From: SXOA01 sp051004015
GTDB lineage: Bacteria; Planctomycetota; Planctomycetia; Pirellulales; Pirellulaceae
Assembly (NCBI GenBank): GCA_051004015.1
Contig: JBPCKT010000133.1
Location: forward strand, 1 to 21,164
Length of the DNA: 21,164 bases
Direction: 5' to 3'
Of this stretch, positions 1-8,017 are shown piece after piece. The notes under the pieces are model-generated. The model searched no databases, was not told where the DNA came from, and saw only the letters and a program-made list of their open reading frames with translations. A program made the position numbers and the translations under genes. Position 1 is the stretch's first letter. Each line of letters begins with the position of its first letter.

Positions 1-1848
1 GATCGGGTGGGCCTCGTAGCCGTAACCGTCAGGTCCGGGGAAGTAGTCGATGGTGAAGTTGGCGGTGTACTGGTCGCCGGGCACCTCGCCCTGGACGCCG
101 TCGCGGTCCTGATCCATGCGGTTCGGAGTCGCAGCGATGTCCTGGATCTCCGGGCCGATGATCATCGTGTAGACGCCCTCGCCAGACTGCTCCGCGAAGG
201 TGATGTCGAACTGCCGGTCGCCGGATCCCGCGACCGGGGTGACGGCCGTCGCCGCAATCGAGACATTGCCCGGCCCAGTGAAGCTGCCGATATCCTCCAG
301 GGCGAATGTGATCGGGTTGATCGATTCGCTGAAGGTGACGCGGAGGCTGCTCACCGGCGTGATGCTGGTGCCAACCGGGCTCTGGGCAGAGATGCGCGGG
401 CCGGTGGTGTCGGGCGGCGGAGTGCCGGTGACGGCGGCGGCGGCGTTGAGCCGGCCGCCCGTGACCGTGATGCCGCCGAGCGCAAAGATCTGATCGGCCA
501 TCGTCAGCAGTTGATCCTTGACCTGTTGTGCCGACCAGGCCGGGTGGAGGTCGCGGATCAGGGCCGCCACGCCGGCGACGTGCGGCGAGGCCATGGACGT
601 GCCGCTGAGGTAACCGTAGGTGTTGTTCGGCATCGTGCTGTAAATGTCCACCCCCGGCGCTCCCAGGTCCACGCTGGTCGCTCCGTAGTTCGAAAAAGAG
701 GCCCGGGCATCGTTGTGGTCCGTGGCGGCGACCGAGATGATGTTGTCGAGATTGTAGGCGGCCGGGTACATCGGGCTAACGTCGGCGTTCACGCCGCTGT
801 TGCCCGCGGCGGCGATGAAGACGTGCCCTTGAAGGCCGGCACTCCGGATCGCATCGTACAGTCCCTGGTCATAGGGCCCGCCGCCCCAACTGTTGTTGGA
901 GATCATCGCCCCCTTGCTGACGGCGTAGTTCAGCCCTTCGATCGCGTCGATGGTGTAGCCCCCCCCGCCGGCGTCGAGGAACTTGATGGCCATGATCTGG
1001 ACGTCCCAGCTCACGCCGGTCACGCCCACGCCGTTGCTGCCGATGGCCCCGATGGTGCCGGCGACGTGCGTGCCGTGGTAGTGGTCGTCGAACGGGTTGC
1101 CGGTCGGGGTGCCGGAGCCGATGAAGTTGGCCCCATAGTAGTCATCGATGATGCCGTTGAGGTCGTTGTCCAGGAGGTCGCCGAGAATTTCGCCCGGGTT
1201 CGTCCACATGTTGCCGGCCAGATCGGGATGGGTGTAATCGACGCCGGTGTCGATGACGGCCACGATGGTGCTGCCATTGCCAGTCCAGTTGCCCCAGGCT
1301 TCCGGGGCGTCGATGTCGGCGTCGGGCGTGCCCGCGGTCTGGCCGGTATTGTGCAGACCCCAGAGGTTCCCGAAACCTGGGTCGTTGGGCGTCAGCTGGG
1401 CGTGGACGCGGTAGTTCGGCTGCGCATACACGACCAGAGGGTCAGCCCGATAAACCGCCAGCGCCGTTTCGACGTCGATGCCAGGGGCGAGCCTCACCTC
1501 GCGCAGACCCGCAACCAGAGGGAGTTCCCGGCTGACGCTCGTGCCGTCGAACAATGGCAAGCCATTCACGTCGGCTTCCGGGCGGAAGCGGACGAGGATG
1601 CGGGTACTGTCATAGTCATTGGGGTCCCCACGGAGTGAGCCGAAGTCGGCCGCCAGCAAGGCTTGAGGGCCAATGCCGACGGGGAAGCTCGGCGCGAGAT
1701 CGATGGCGAGCAGGCAGCGGTCCTCCAGGCCTTCCAGCCGCAAACGGCGGTTAGCGGGCCCCCGCTGTCCGGAAGCACGTCGCTCCTGGCGGTTGAGTGT
1801 TCGCGTGAGACGGGATTTCAGGGCATCGAACCAAGAGCGAGCGAACAT
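1..1848 (-). CDS. Secreted subtilisin-like serine protease (S8), 3' end outside the window
   Basis: This is a subtilase of peptidase family S8, probably exported and acting outside the cytoplasm. Read from ATG at 1848, the frame stays open for 616 codons to the window edge. The catalytic triad is complete: Asp200 in VIDTGVDYTHPDL, His258 in HGTHVAG and Ser418 in SGTSMASPHVAG, with the oxyanion Asn350 in AAAGNSG. Residues 35-47 carry LRLEGLEDRCLL, the N-terminal motif common on exported planctomycete proteins. Residues 80-150 resemble an inhibitor-type propeptide ending in YAQPNY. After the catalytic domain (about 160-475), residues 480-590 look like an Ig-like (Big_5-type) domain starting DTTGPRISAQSP. 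AGGAG lies 8 bases before the start, which fixes it. No partner gene is evident. Its substrate is unknown. The family call is firm; C-terminal length and anchoring cannot be seen. Confidence 0.93.
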   Translation of the reverse strand, partial: MFARSWFDALKSRLTRTLNRQERRASGQRGPANRRLRLEGLEDRCLLAIDLAPSFPVGIGPQALLAADFGSLRGDPNDYDSTRILVRFRPEADVNGLPLFDGTSVSRELPLVAGLREVRLAPGIDVETALAVYRADPLVVYAQPNYRVHAQLTPNDPGFGNLWGLHNTGQTAGTPDADIDAPEAWGNWTGNGSTIVAVIDTGVDYTHPDLAGNMWTNPGEILGDLLDNDLNGIIDDYYGANFIGSGTPTGNPFDDHYHGTHVAGTIGAIGSNGVGVTGVSWDVQIMAIKFLDAGGGGYTIDAIEGLNYAVSKGAMISNNSWGGGPYDQGLYDAIRSAGLQGHVFIAAAGNSGVNADVSPMYPAAYNLDNIISVAATDHNDARASFSNYGATSVDLGAPGVDIYSTMPNNTYGYLSGTSMASPHVAGVAALIRDLHPAWSAQQVKDQLLTMADQIFALGGITVTGGRLNAAAAVTGTPPPDTTGPRISAQSPVGTSITPVSSLRVTFSESINPITFALEDIGSFTGPGNVSIAATAVTPVAGSGDRQFDITFAEQSGEGVYTMIIGPEIQDIAATPNRMDQDRDGVQGEVPGDQYTANFTIDYFPGPDGYGYEAHPI

Positions 1849-1900
1849 GGGAAAGTCTCCTTGGAGAGGGTGGTCTGGTTAATAAGGTAATGTTGCGGCG

Positions 1901-1910
1901 CCCCCCCCCC
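1901..1910. repeat. Ten-base C/G homopolymer upstream of the S8 protease
   Basis: Ten consecutive C on the plus strand (G10 on the coding strand) begin 53 bases upstream of the protease ATG, in the likely promoter or leader. It is the longest single-base run I noticed in the window. It could be a slippage-prone tract or a sequencing-length artefact. Confidence 0.85.
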
Positions 1911-1937
1911 GCAAGCAGAGGTGCGCCGGGGAGGTGC

Positions 1938-1959
1938 CGGGCCGGTGGGTCCCGGCCCG
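1938..1959. repeat. GC-rich hairpin, 8-bp arms
   Basis: CGGGCCGG at 1938-1945 pairs with CCGGCCCG at 1952-1959 across a 6-base loop. It lies between the minus-strand cupin gene and the S8 protease. No T-run follows on either strand, so a classical intrinsic terminator is not supported. The preceding GGTGCCGGGCCGG recurs at about 2695-2708. Confidence 0.6.
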
Positions 1960-2004
1960 CTGGGATTGGCAGTTAGGGCGTCACCGGCCACTTTTGTGTC
2001 CGTA

Positions 2005-2064
2005 GCCTGCACACTCCGTGTGCAGGCCGGTATTACAGGGAATGCCGCGCTCACGGAGTGAGCG
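2005..2064. repeat. Two adjacent hairpins sharing an inverted CACTCCGTG core
   Basis: Hairpin 1 has GCCTGCACAC at 2005-2014 paired perfectly with GTGTGCAGGC at 2018-2027 around the loop TCC. Hairpin 2 has CGCTCAC at 2048-2054 paired with GTGAGCG at 2058-2064 around GGA. The centres, CACTCCGTG and CACGGAGTG, are reverse complements, so these look like two inverted members of one palindrome family with different outer stems. They lie just 3' of the cupin stop (2099, minus strand) and could end or protect that transcript, but no U-tract follows. Confidence 0.7.
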
Positions 2065-2098
2065 GACTACTGTGACGACAACCTGTTACGGAGCGTGA

Positions 2099-2626
2099 CT
2101 AGGGAGCCGATTCGTCGATCCGCCGCGGCGCGCCGAGCGGGACAATCTGGACAACGACGATTTCCAGATCAGTGCTTCCTCGATTCACGACGCGGTGCAC
2201 GCATCCAGCATCCTCCACCAAACCGGTGCCCGCGGGGTAATCGTGCGGCGTCTGGAAATCATCGCAGTCGTCGTACAGGGTCAGCGTGCCGGATTTGACC
2301 GAGATGAGGGAGGGGCCGGGATGCGAGTGCCAGCCGCTGTGTCCCCCTGGCACGATCCTGATGTGCGAGACATGGACATCGGACAACCCCTTGGTCTTGA
2401 GCTCGACCTCGTGGTCGTCGGTCTCACTCTTCGTGTCGATTTCGCCAAACACGGTGGGCCCCGCGATGGGGGTGGTGGTGGCGCCCGAGCCGGGCGTCGC
2501 CCACGCGAGCCTCAAAGCCATTCCCCCGAAAGCACAAGCGACGATGGCTCCAGCCAGCACCACCCTCCACGGTCTGGTGTGCATCGCGCCTTTGGCAAAC
2601 AGTCTGTCTGTCTTCTTCGTAAACAT
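2099..2626 (-). CDS. Cupin-domain protein with N-terminal signal or anchor
   Basis: A 175-residue protein with one hydrophobic N-terminal segment (VVLAGAIVACAFGG, about residues 21-34), then a single cupin domain. Cupin motif 1 is seen in PGGHSGWHSHPGPSLISVKSG, with the metal-binding-type HSH and following acidic and turn residues. Motif 2 appears as GCVHRVVNRGSTDLEIVV. This points to an exported or membrane-tethered small beta-barrel that may bind a metal; the ligand cannot be predicted. I chose ATG at 2626 because GGGAGAG stands 7 bases upstream. An in-frame ATG at 2665 would add 13 residues and put the ribosome-binding site inside the gene. It is 245 bp from the upstream kinase gene, with hairpins between, so it is probably transcribed separately. 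Confidence 0.8.
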   Translation of the reverse strand: MFTKKTDRLFAKGAMHTRPWRVVLAGAIVACAFGGMALRLAWATPGSGATTTPIAGPTVFGEIDTKSETDDHEVELKTKGLSDVHVSHIRIVPGGHSGWHSHPGPSLISVKSGTLTLYDDCDDFQTPHDYPAGTGLVEDAGCVHRVVNRGSTDLEIVVVQIVPLGAPRRIDESAP

Positions 2627-2669
2627 GGATTCTCTCCCATGGTCTGCGTTAGAATGGAGAGACATCGCG

Positions 2670-2692
2670 CCAGCGCGCAGACCAAGCGCTGG
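2670..2692. repeat. Short hairpin, 7-bp arms
   Basis: CCAGCGC at 2670-2676 pairs with GCGCTGG at 2686-2692 with a 9-base loop, in the gap between kinase and cupin genes. It lies next to a larger GC palindrome and has no T-run. Confidence 0.5.
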
Positions 2693-2702
2693 GGCGGTGC
2701 CG

Positions 2703-2742
2703 GGCCGGCGGGGCTTGCTTGACGGTAAGGCCCCCGCCGGCC
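2703..2742. repeat. GC-rich palindrome, perfect 11-bp arms
   Basis: GGCCGGCGGGG at 2703-2713 pairs perfectly with CCCCGCCGGCC at 2732-2742 across an 18-base loop that begins CTTGC. It lies 3' of the minus-strand kinase gene. The T-rich stretch (ATTTTGG, ATTTTTGG) follows on the plus strand, so if it is an intrinsic terminator it faces away from the kinase. The stem and the CTTGC loop start resemble the hairpins at 20678-20964. Confidence 0.65.
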
Positions 2743-2871
2743 AAATTTTGGCTTGATTTTTGGTTCGCGTGTCAGTTTGAAGAGCTTTTGCGGCGACACC
2801 TGCGATCCTATGTTGGACGGAGGCGTTTCTTTTTGTTCATCGGTAATGTCTGGGCGACACAGACTGGAGCT

Positions 2872-5800
2872 TCACTTCGCGAGCAATTGCTCCGCCTCGC
2901 GGCGGGCGACGTGGGCGATCAGCCAGTTTTCGGGCGTGTCTTTCTCGTCCAAGTCGGCCTGGCCCGCCACCGGCAGGTCCTTTTCGAGCCGCTGGATGCA
3001 GCGGTCCAGGGCCGCCCGGGCCTCCGCGGGCTGGTCTCGCCGGTGGTGGGCCATGGCCAGGTAGGCGTCCACCGCGATCGTGAAAGAAGCGAAGTCCGTC
3101 TCACGGGCCTTGGTCAGCCACTGGATTGCCGAATCGAGCCGGTCCGCGCGGTAGTCGGCGATGCCCCGGAGCATGGCGAACCACGGCTCCTTCGGGTCCA
3201 GCGTGTACGTCTTCTCCGCACGCTGCGCCAACATCTGCACGTCGCCGCCGGCCCCGCCCGGCAGCAGGAGGGCGGCCTTGGTCGTGCGGTCCAGGATATA
3301 TTTGTCGGTGGCGTCGGCGAATTGCCGGAGCATCGCCTCGCAGTGTCGGCGGTAGCCCTTCTCGTCGCCGAGGTACGCCAGCAGGCAGCCGCGGAGCATC
3401 CAGTGCAGGTGCTCGGCCGGGTCCAGTTGGACCAAGCGGTCGAGGTCCGGCATGGCCTGCTCGAACCGACCGCTGCGGACGTGCAGCCGGGCTCGGCGGG
3501 CCAGCGGCGCCGGGTCGTCCGGCTTGGCCCGGATTTCGTCGGACAGCGCCGCCAGCTCACGCTCCCACCCGCGCTGCCGCTCGGCGGGCAGCTCCGCTGG
3601 TAACGCCTCCAGAAGCCTGCGATCCCATTCCGCCGCGCCTTCAGGGCCCACGTTCAGCAGCTCCGCGGCTTCAGCGCCGAATCGGACCAATCCCTTGTCC
3701 GCCGGGGCGTTCTTGTCCATCCACTCGACGGCCCGGTCGTACCACTCGCGGGCCTTCTCTTTCTCGCCGAGCTGCCAGTGGGCCATCGCAAGGGGGAACC
3801 ACTGGCCGGAGTCGCCCCCCTTGGGTGACGGCTGTAGGGCCATCGACTTCTCCAACGCCGCGACACTCCCCTTCCAGTCGCCGGTGCGGTACAGCGCCCA
3901 GCCGAGGGTTTGCCAGTTGTATGATTGCCCTTTGACGTCTGCCACCGGCGTCAGCTCGATAGCCTTCTTCGCCAGGGCGACGGCCCGGCCAAGATCGCGC
4001 AACTTGGGGTCGGCGCAGGTCGCCAGGAGATCAGCGAGTCCGCCGTGGGCGTAGCCGGCTTGCGGGTCGAGTTCGATTGCCGTGCGGTAGGACTCGATCG
4101 CCTTGTCGTACTCAGCCAACTCGTCGTACAAGAATTTGCCGAGGTTGTAGTGAAGTTTGGCGTCTTTCGGGTCGAGTTCGATTGCCTTGCGGAAAGCGGA
4201 GACGGCCTCGTCCAGCTTCTTCTGGTGGGCCAGGGCGATGCCGAGGCCGCCGTAGGCGTTGGCGAAGTTTTTGAGTTCGATTGCCTCGCGGTAGGCGGAG
4301 ACGGCCTCGTCCAGCTTGTTCTGGTCGTGCAAGGCGAGCCCGAGGTTGTAGTAGGCGCTGGCGAGTTTTGGATCAAGTTCGATGGCCTTGCGGCAGGCGG
4401 CGATCGCCTGGTCGAGCTCCCCTTTGCGGCGCAGGGCTACGCCCAGGTTGTTGTAAAAGGTCTTCGTGTGTTTTGGGTTTTTCGGGTCGAGCTTGATGGC
4501 CTTACGAAAGGCGGCGACGGCCTCGTCCAGCTGCCCCTGAGCGCTCAGGGCCATGCCGAGGCTGCTATATGCGCTGGCGTTATTTGAGTCGAGTTCGATG
4601 GCCTTGCGACAGGCCGCGATGGCCTCGTCCAGCTGCCCCTGAGCGGTCAGGGCGGTGCCGAGGTTGGTGTACGCGCCGGAGAATTTCGGGTCGAGTTCGA
4701 TGGCCTTGCGACAAGCCGCGACGGCCTCGTCCAACCTCTTCTGGACCACGAGGACGAAGCCAAGGTCGCTATAGGCGCCGGCGATTTTCGGGTCGAGTTC
4801 AATGGCCTTGCGGTAGGCGGCGACGGCCTCGTCCAGCTTGTTCTGGTCGTGCAGGACGCCGCCCAGGCCGATATAGGCGTTGGCGAATTTCGGGTCGAGT
4901 GCGATGGCCTTGCGGTAGGCGGCGACGGCCTCGTCAAGCTTGTTCTGGTCGCGCAGGGCGCGGCCGAGGTTGGTGAATCCGTAGGCGAATTTCGGGTCGA
5001 GTTCGGTGGCCTTGCGCCAGGCGGCGATGGCCTCGTCCAGTTTTCCCTGCTCGGCCAAAGAAATGCCGAGGTCGTTCAGGGCGGCGACCGCCGTCGGACG
5101 AACGGCCACGGCCGCCGTGTAGAACCGAACCGCCCCTTCGTAGTCCTTGTCGTTCCTCAGTCGAAGGGCCAGCCCGTAGTTCAGCCAGAAATCCGCAGGA
5201 TAGACGCCCTGGGCGTCCCGCAGAAGCCGGAGTTTCGCGTCCAGGCGGTTCACTCGGTGGAGCGAGGCGGCCAGCATAGAGAGCGTCGCCGGGGGGTGCG
5301 CCCGAATGTCGATCGACTCGGCCAGCCGGCGCAGATCGTCCTGCGTCTCGGCGACCGGCCGCCCCTGGGTGGCCCGCACCCGGTCCCGCACCGGCTCCGG
5401 GTCGATGCCGCGGGCGACGGCCACCAGCCGCTTCCAGCGGGCGGCATCACTTCCTGAAATGTTCATTCGGGCGCGGACCCAGTTGTCCAGGGCCGCCGCC
5501 AGGGCGATGGCGATGGCCGGCCGGGCCTTGAGCCGGTCGATCGACGTCTCGACCGCCAACTCCTCGACGTCCACCCCGTAGTCGCGGAAGGCCCGGGCAT
5601 ACTCGCGGTCCGCTCCGGCGTAGTCGAACGTCGTCCCCACCCACGTCGCCTGCTGCATGCGGATTTGCTCCAGCCGGTCGATGAGCACGAGGTCCTTCAG
5701 CCGCTCGCGGACGCGCTCCGCGGTCGCCGCGTCGACCTGGCCGCCGGCCAGGACCGCCTCGGCCGGCCGGGCCGCCGCCAGCGCCTCGGGCCACTTCTGC

Positions 5801-7254
5801 TCCCCCTCCAGCCGGTCCACCTCGGTGAAGATCGACTCGACCTGACCACCGGCCTTCGCCTGGCGGGCCTCACGTTCCCGAGTCAACTCTGCTTCACGAT
5901 TGGTCCGTTCCTGGACCATTTCCGCTTTCCGGGCAGCCCGATCGCGCACCGCCCAGCCCACGCCGCTGCCGAGCACCACCAGGAAGAACAGCACCAGCGC
6001 CGCCACCGACAGGCCACCCTTGTTCCGCCGGACGAACTTCTTCACGCGATACGTGGCCGACGGCGGACATGCCAGCACCTGCTCGTCGGCTAAATAGCGC
6101 TGCACGTCCGCGGCGAAGCCGTTGGCGGTCTCGTAGCGGCGGTTGCGGTCCTTTTCGAGGGCCTTCATCACAATCCAGTCGAGCTCGCCCCGGACGAGTT
6201 TGGTGAGCTTCGCTGGCTCGGTGTGCCTCTGAGCAGAGATGGAGGGGAGCGAGTCGTGAGAGTCGGAAAGCCGCGTGCTGGGCTTGGGGGGTTCTTCCTC
6301 GCGGATGATCCGGAGCATCTCGTCGAAGGCAGCGGACTGTAGGCGCTTTCGGTCGAAGGGGGTGCTGCCGGTGAGCAGCTCATAGAGCAGCACGCCGAGC
6401 GAGTAGATGTCGCTGCGGGTGTCGATGTCGAGCTGGTTGACCTTAGCCTGCTCGGGGGACATGTATTCCAGCGTCCCGACAATCTGGCCCAGGCCGGTGA
6501 ACATCGTCTTTTCGGTCAGCGTCTGGCCGGTGGCCTTGGCCACGCCGAAGTCGATCACCTTGGGGACCGGCTGCTGGTCGTATTCGGCCACGAGGATGTT
6601 CGTCGGCTTGATGTCGCGGTGGATGATCCCCTTTTGATGGGCATGCTGAATCGCCTGGCAAACCGGCAGGAGCAGCTCCAGCCGCTGGCGAGGAGTGAGG
6701 TGGTTTTCGTCGCAATACTGCGTGATCGGCTGTCCTTTAACCAGTTCCATCACGAAGTACGGCCGGCCGCTGGCCGTTGTCCCCGCATCCAGCACCTTGG
6801 CGATATTCGGATGGTCCATCAGCGACAGCGCCTGCCGCTCGGCCTCAAACCGGGCGATTACCTGCCGCGTATCCATCCCCGGCTTGATGATCTTGAGCGC
6901 CACCCGCCGCTTCACCGGCTCGGACTGCTCGGCCATGTAGACCACGCCCATGCCCCCTTCGCCGATCTGCTGCAGGAGCTTGTAGGGGCCGATCTGGGTG
7001 CCGGGGCGTTCGGACGGCTGGTCGATGGTCGGATTGGATGTCCCTTCGCGATCGATCATCACGCGGGGATCAATCCGCTGCTGGTCGAGCAGGCTGTCGG
7101 GCTCATCGTGGACGCGGAGCAGGGCCTCGACGTGCCGACGCAGTTCGGCGTCAGCACCGCAGGCGTCGCGCAAGTAATTTGCCCGGTCCGCTGGATCACG
7201 CTTGTCGACCGCTTCCAGGAAGATCTCTTTCGCGGATTTGACGGAGAGGGGCAT
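2872..7254 (-). CDS. Transmembrane Ser/Thr protein kinase with TPR tail
   Basis: A 1460-residue planctomycete-type receptor-like kinase. The Hanks kinase domain spans about residues 90-390: glycine loop IGEGGMGVV (97-105), lysine in VALK (Lys121), HRDIKPTN (212-219, Asp214), DFG (235-237) and SPEQ in place of APE (266-269). All catalytic residues are present, so it should be active. A single membrane helix lies at about 413-435 (VAALVLFFLVVLGSGVGW), followed by a charged, coiled-coil-like stretch (440-475). From about 685 to 1150 there are a dozen 34-residue TPRs of the LGxALxxQxKLDEAVAAYRKAIELDPK type, and more divergent TPR-like units follow to the C-terminus. It should phosphorylate Ser/Thr in the cytoplasm with the TPRs on the other side of the membrane. 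The partner is unknown. The upstream ECF sigma factor gene on the same strand, 78 bp away, suggests a joint regulatory unit. The start has only a weak AGGA site. Confidence 0.93.
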   Translation of the reverse strand: MPLSVKSAKEIFLEAVDKRDPADRANYLRDACGADAELRRHVEALLRVHDEPDSLLDQQRIDPRVMIDREGTSNPTIDQPSERPGTQIGPYKLLQQIGEGGMGVVYMAEQSEPVKRRVALKIIKPGMDTRQVIARFEAERQALSLMDHPNIAKVLDAGTTASGRPYFVMELVKGQPITQYCDENHLTPRQRLELLLPVCQAIQHAHQKGIIHRDIKPTNILVAEYDQQPVPKVIDFGVAKATGQTLTEKTMFTGLGQIVGTLEYMSPEQAKVNQLDIDTRSDIYSLGVLLYELLTGSTPFDRKRLQSAAFDEMLRIIREEEPPKPSTRLSDSHDSLPSISAQRHTEPAKLTKLVRGELDWIVMKALEKDRNRRYETANGFAADVQRYLADEQVLACPPSATYRVKKFVRRNKGGLSVAALVLFFLVVLGSGVGWAVRDRAARKAEMVQERTNREAELTREREARQAKAGGQVESIFTEVDRLEGEQKWPEALAAARPAEAVLAGGQVDAATAERVRERLKDLVLIDRLEQIRMQQATWVGTTFDYAGADREYARAFRDYGVDVEELAVETSIDRLKARPAIAIALAAALDNWVRARMNISGSDAARWKRLVAVARGIDPEPVRDRVRATQGRPVAETQDDLRRLAESIDIRAHPPATLSMLAASLHRVNRLDAKLRLLRDAQGVYPADFWLNYGLALRLRNDKDYEGAVRFYTAAVAVRPTAVAALNDLGISLAEQGKLDEAIAAWRKATELDPKFAYGFTNLGRALRDQNKLDEAVAAYRKAIALDPKFANAYIGLGGVLHDQNKLDEAVAAYRKAIELDPKIAGAYSDLGFVLVVQKRLDEAVAACRKAIELDPKFSGAYTNLGTALTAQGQLDEAIAACRKAIELDSNNASAYSSLGMALSAQGQLDEAVAAFRKAIKLDPKNPKHTKTFYNNLGVALRRKGELDQAIAACRKAIELDPKLASAYYNLGLALHDQNKLDEAVSAYREAIELKNFANAYGGLGIALAHQKKLDEAVSAFRKAIELDPKDAKLHYNLGKFLYDELAEYDKAIESYRTAIELDPQAGYAHGGLADLLATCADPKLRDLGRAVALAKKAIELTPVADVKGQSYNWQTLGWALYRTGDWKGSVAALEKSMALQPSPKGGDSGQWFPLAMAHWQLGEKEKAREWYDRAVEWMDKNAPADKGLVRFGAEAAELLNVGPEGAAEWDRRLLEALPAELPAERQRGWERELAALSDEIRAKPDDPAPLARRARLHVRSGRFEQAMPDLDRLVQLDPAEHLHWMLRGCLLAYLGDEKGYRRHCEAMLRQFADATDKYILDRTTKAALLLPGGAGGDVQMLAQRAEKTYTLDPKEPWFAMLRGIADYRADRLDSAIQWLTKARETDFASFTIAVDAYLAMAHHRRDQPAEARAALDRCIQRLEKDLPVAGQADLDEKDTPENWLIAHVARREAEQLLAK
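4080..5090 (-). repeat. Tandem 102-bp TPR-coding repeats inside the kinase gene
   Basis: About ten 34-codon units lie head to tail, with several adjacent ones still alike in DNA: GCCTCGTCCAGCTTGTTCTG recurs near 4306, 4828 and 4930, and GCCTCGTCCAGCTGCCCCTG near 4522 and 4622. One unit carries a few extra residues (KNPKHTKT, about 4460-4495). Another junction reads ELKNFANAY instead of ELDPKFANAY (about 4255-4285). Such near-identical neighbours can expand or contract by recombination. Confidence 0.8.
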
Positions 7255-7332
7255 GGACGGGTCCTGGCTTGGTGCTCCGAGAACCAGTGCGACGAATTCC
7301 GCCGCAGGGTCTCAGCAAATTGAAAAAAATCC

Positions 7333-7920
7333 TTACTTGCCGGCGTCGCCCTGCAACAGGAGCCGCAGGCTGGCGCGGGCATAAGCCCAATGGCGATAGA
7401 CAGTTGCGCGAGAAATCTGCAACGCGTCAGCCGTTTCTTCAAGGGTCAGGCCGGCGAAAAAATGCAGTTTGACGACCTCGGCGGTCTCCGGCTCCGATTC
7501 GGCCAGGCGGGCGACGGCCTCATCGACGGCGAGAATCGTGTCGGCGTCGGGGACGCGCGCCGCGGCGACTTCCTGGAGCTCGATCCGTTGGAGGTCTCCT
7601 CCATGGCGCACGCGGCCTTTGCGGCGGGCCTGTTCCACCAGGATCCGCCGCATCGCTTCGGCTGCCGCGCCGAAAAAGTGACCGCGGCTGTTCCACTTCA
7701 CCGGCTCCGCTCCCTTGGCTGCCGGCTCCTGGCCTATCACCAGCCGCAGGTAGGCCTCGTGGACCAGCGCCGTTGCCTGCAAAGTCTGCCCCGGATTTTC
7801 CTGGGCCAGCTTTGCCGCCGCCAGTTTCCGCAGCTCATCATAAACCAGCGGCAGCAACTTCTCCGCCGCCGATGGATCGCCGGATTCGATTTGCGACAAG
7901 ATGCGAGTGACGTCGGACAT
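7333..7920 (-). CDS. ECF-type RNA polymerase sigma factor
   Basis: A 195-residue extracytoplasmic-function sigma factor of the group abundant in planctomycetes (Sigma70_ECF, PF07638 type). Region 2 covers about residues 5-105, with QATALVHEAYLRL and RGHFFGAAAEAMRRILVEQAR. Region 4 covers about 135-190, with the helix-turn-helix LTLEETADALQISRATVYRHW that should read the -35 element. No anti-sigma factor gene is adjacent. Instead the next gene on the strand, 78 bp downstream, is a transmembrane Ser/Thr kinase, so control by phosphorylation is plausible but inferred. The upstream site AAAGGG is about 11 bases from the ATG and weak. No convincing promoter was found in the 97 bp separating it from lhgO. 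Confidence 0.92.
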   Translation of the reverse strand: MSDVTRILSQIESGDPSAAEKLLPLVYDELRKLAAAKLAQENPGQTLQATALVHEAYLRLVIGQEPAAKGAEPVKWNSRGHFFGAAAEAMRRILVEQARRKGRVRHGGDLQRIELQEVAAARVPDADTILAVDEAVARLAESEPETAEVVKLHFFAGLTLEETADALQISRATVYRHWAYARASLRLLLQGDAGK

Positions 7921-8017
7921 GCAGAGCAGCGCCCTTTGCGGCGACGATGCGCCAGCCAGCTAGAAGAGCGGGCCATTGCAGACCCAATCAATATAGCTAC
8001 CACGCAGCCAAATACAG

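Noticed and set aside
7..1638. Long plus-strand open frame (543 codons) across the S8 protease
   Set aside because: It is antisense to a protease with an intact catalytic triad; its translation is low-complexity Val/Arg/Asp/Gly without domains, typical of GC-rich shadow frames.
7921..8017. Promoter for the sigma/kinase unit (TATATT near 7992)
   Set aside because: No -35-like box lies at a workable distance; not strong enough to list.
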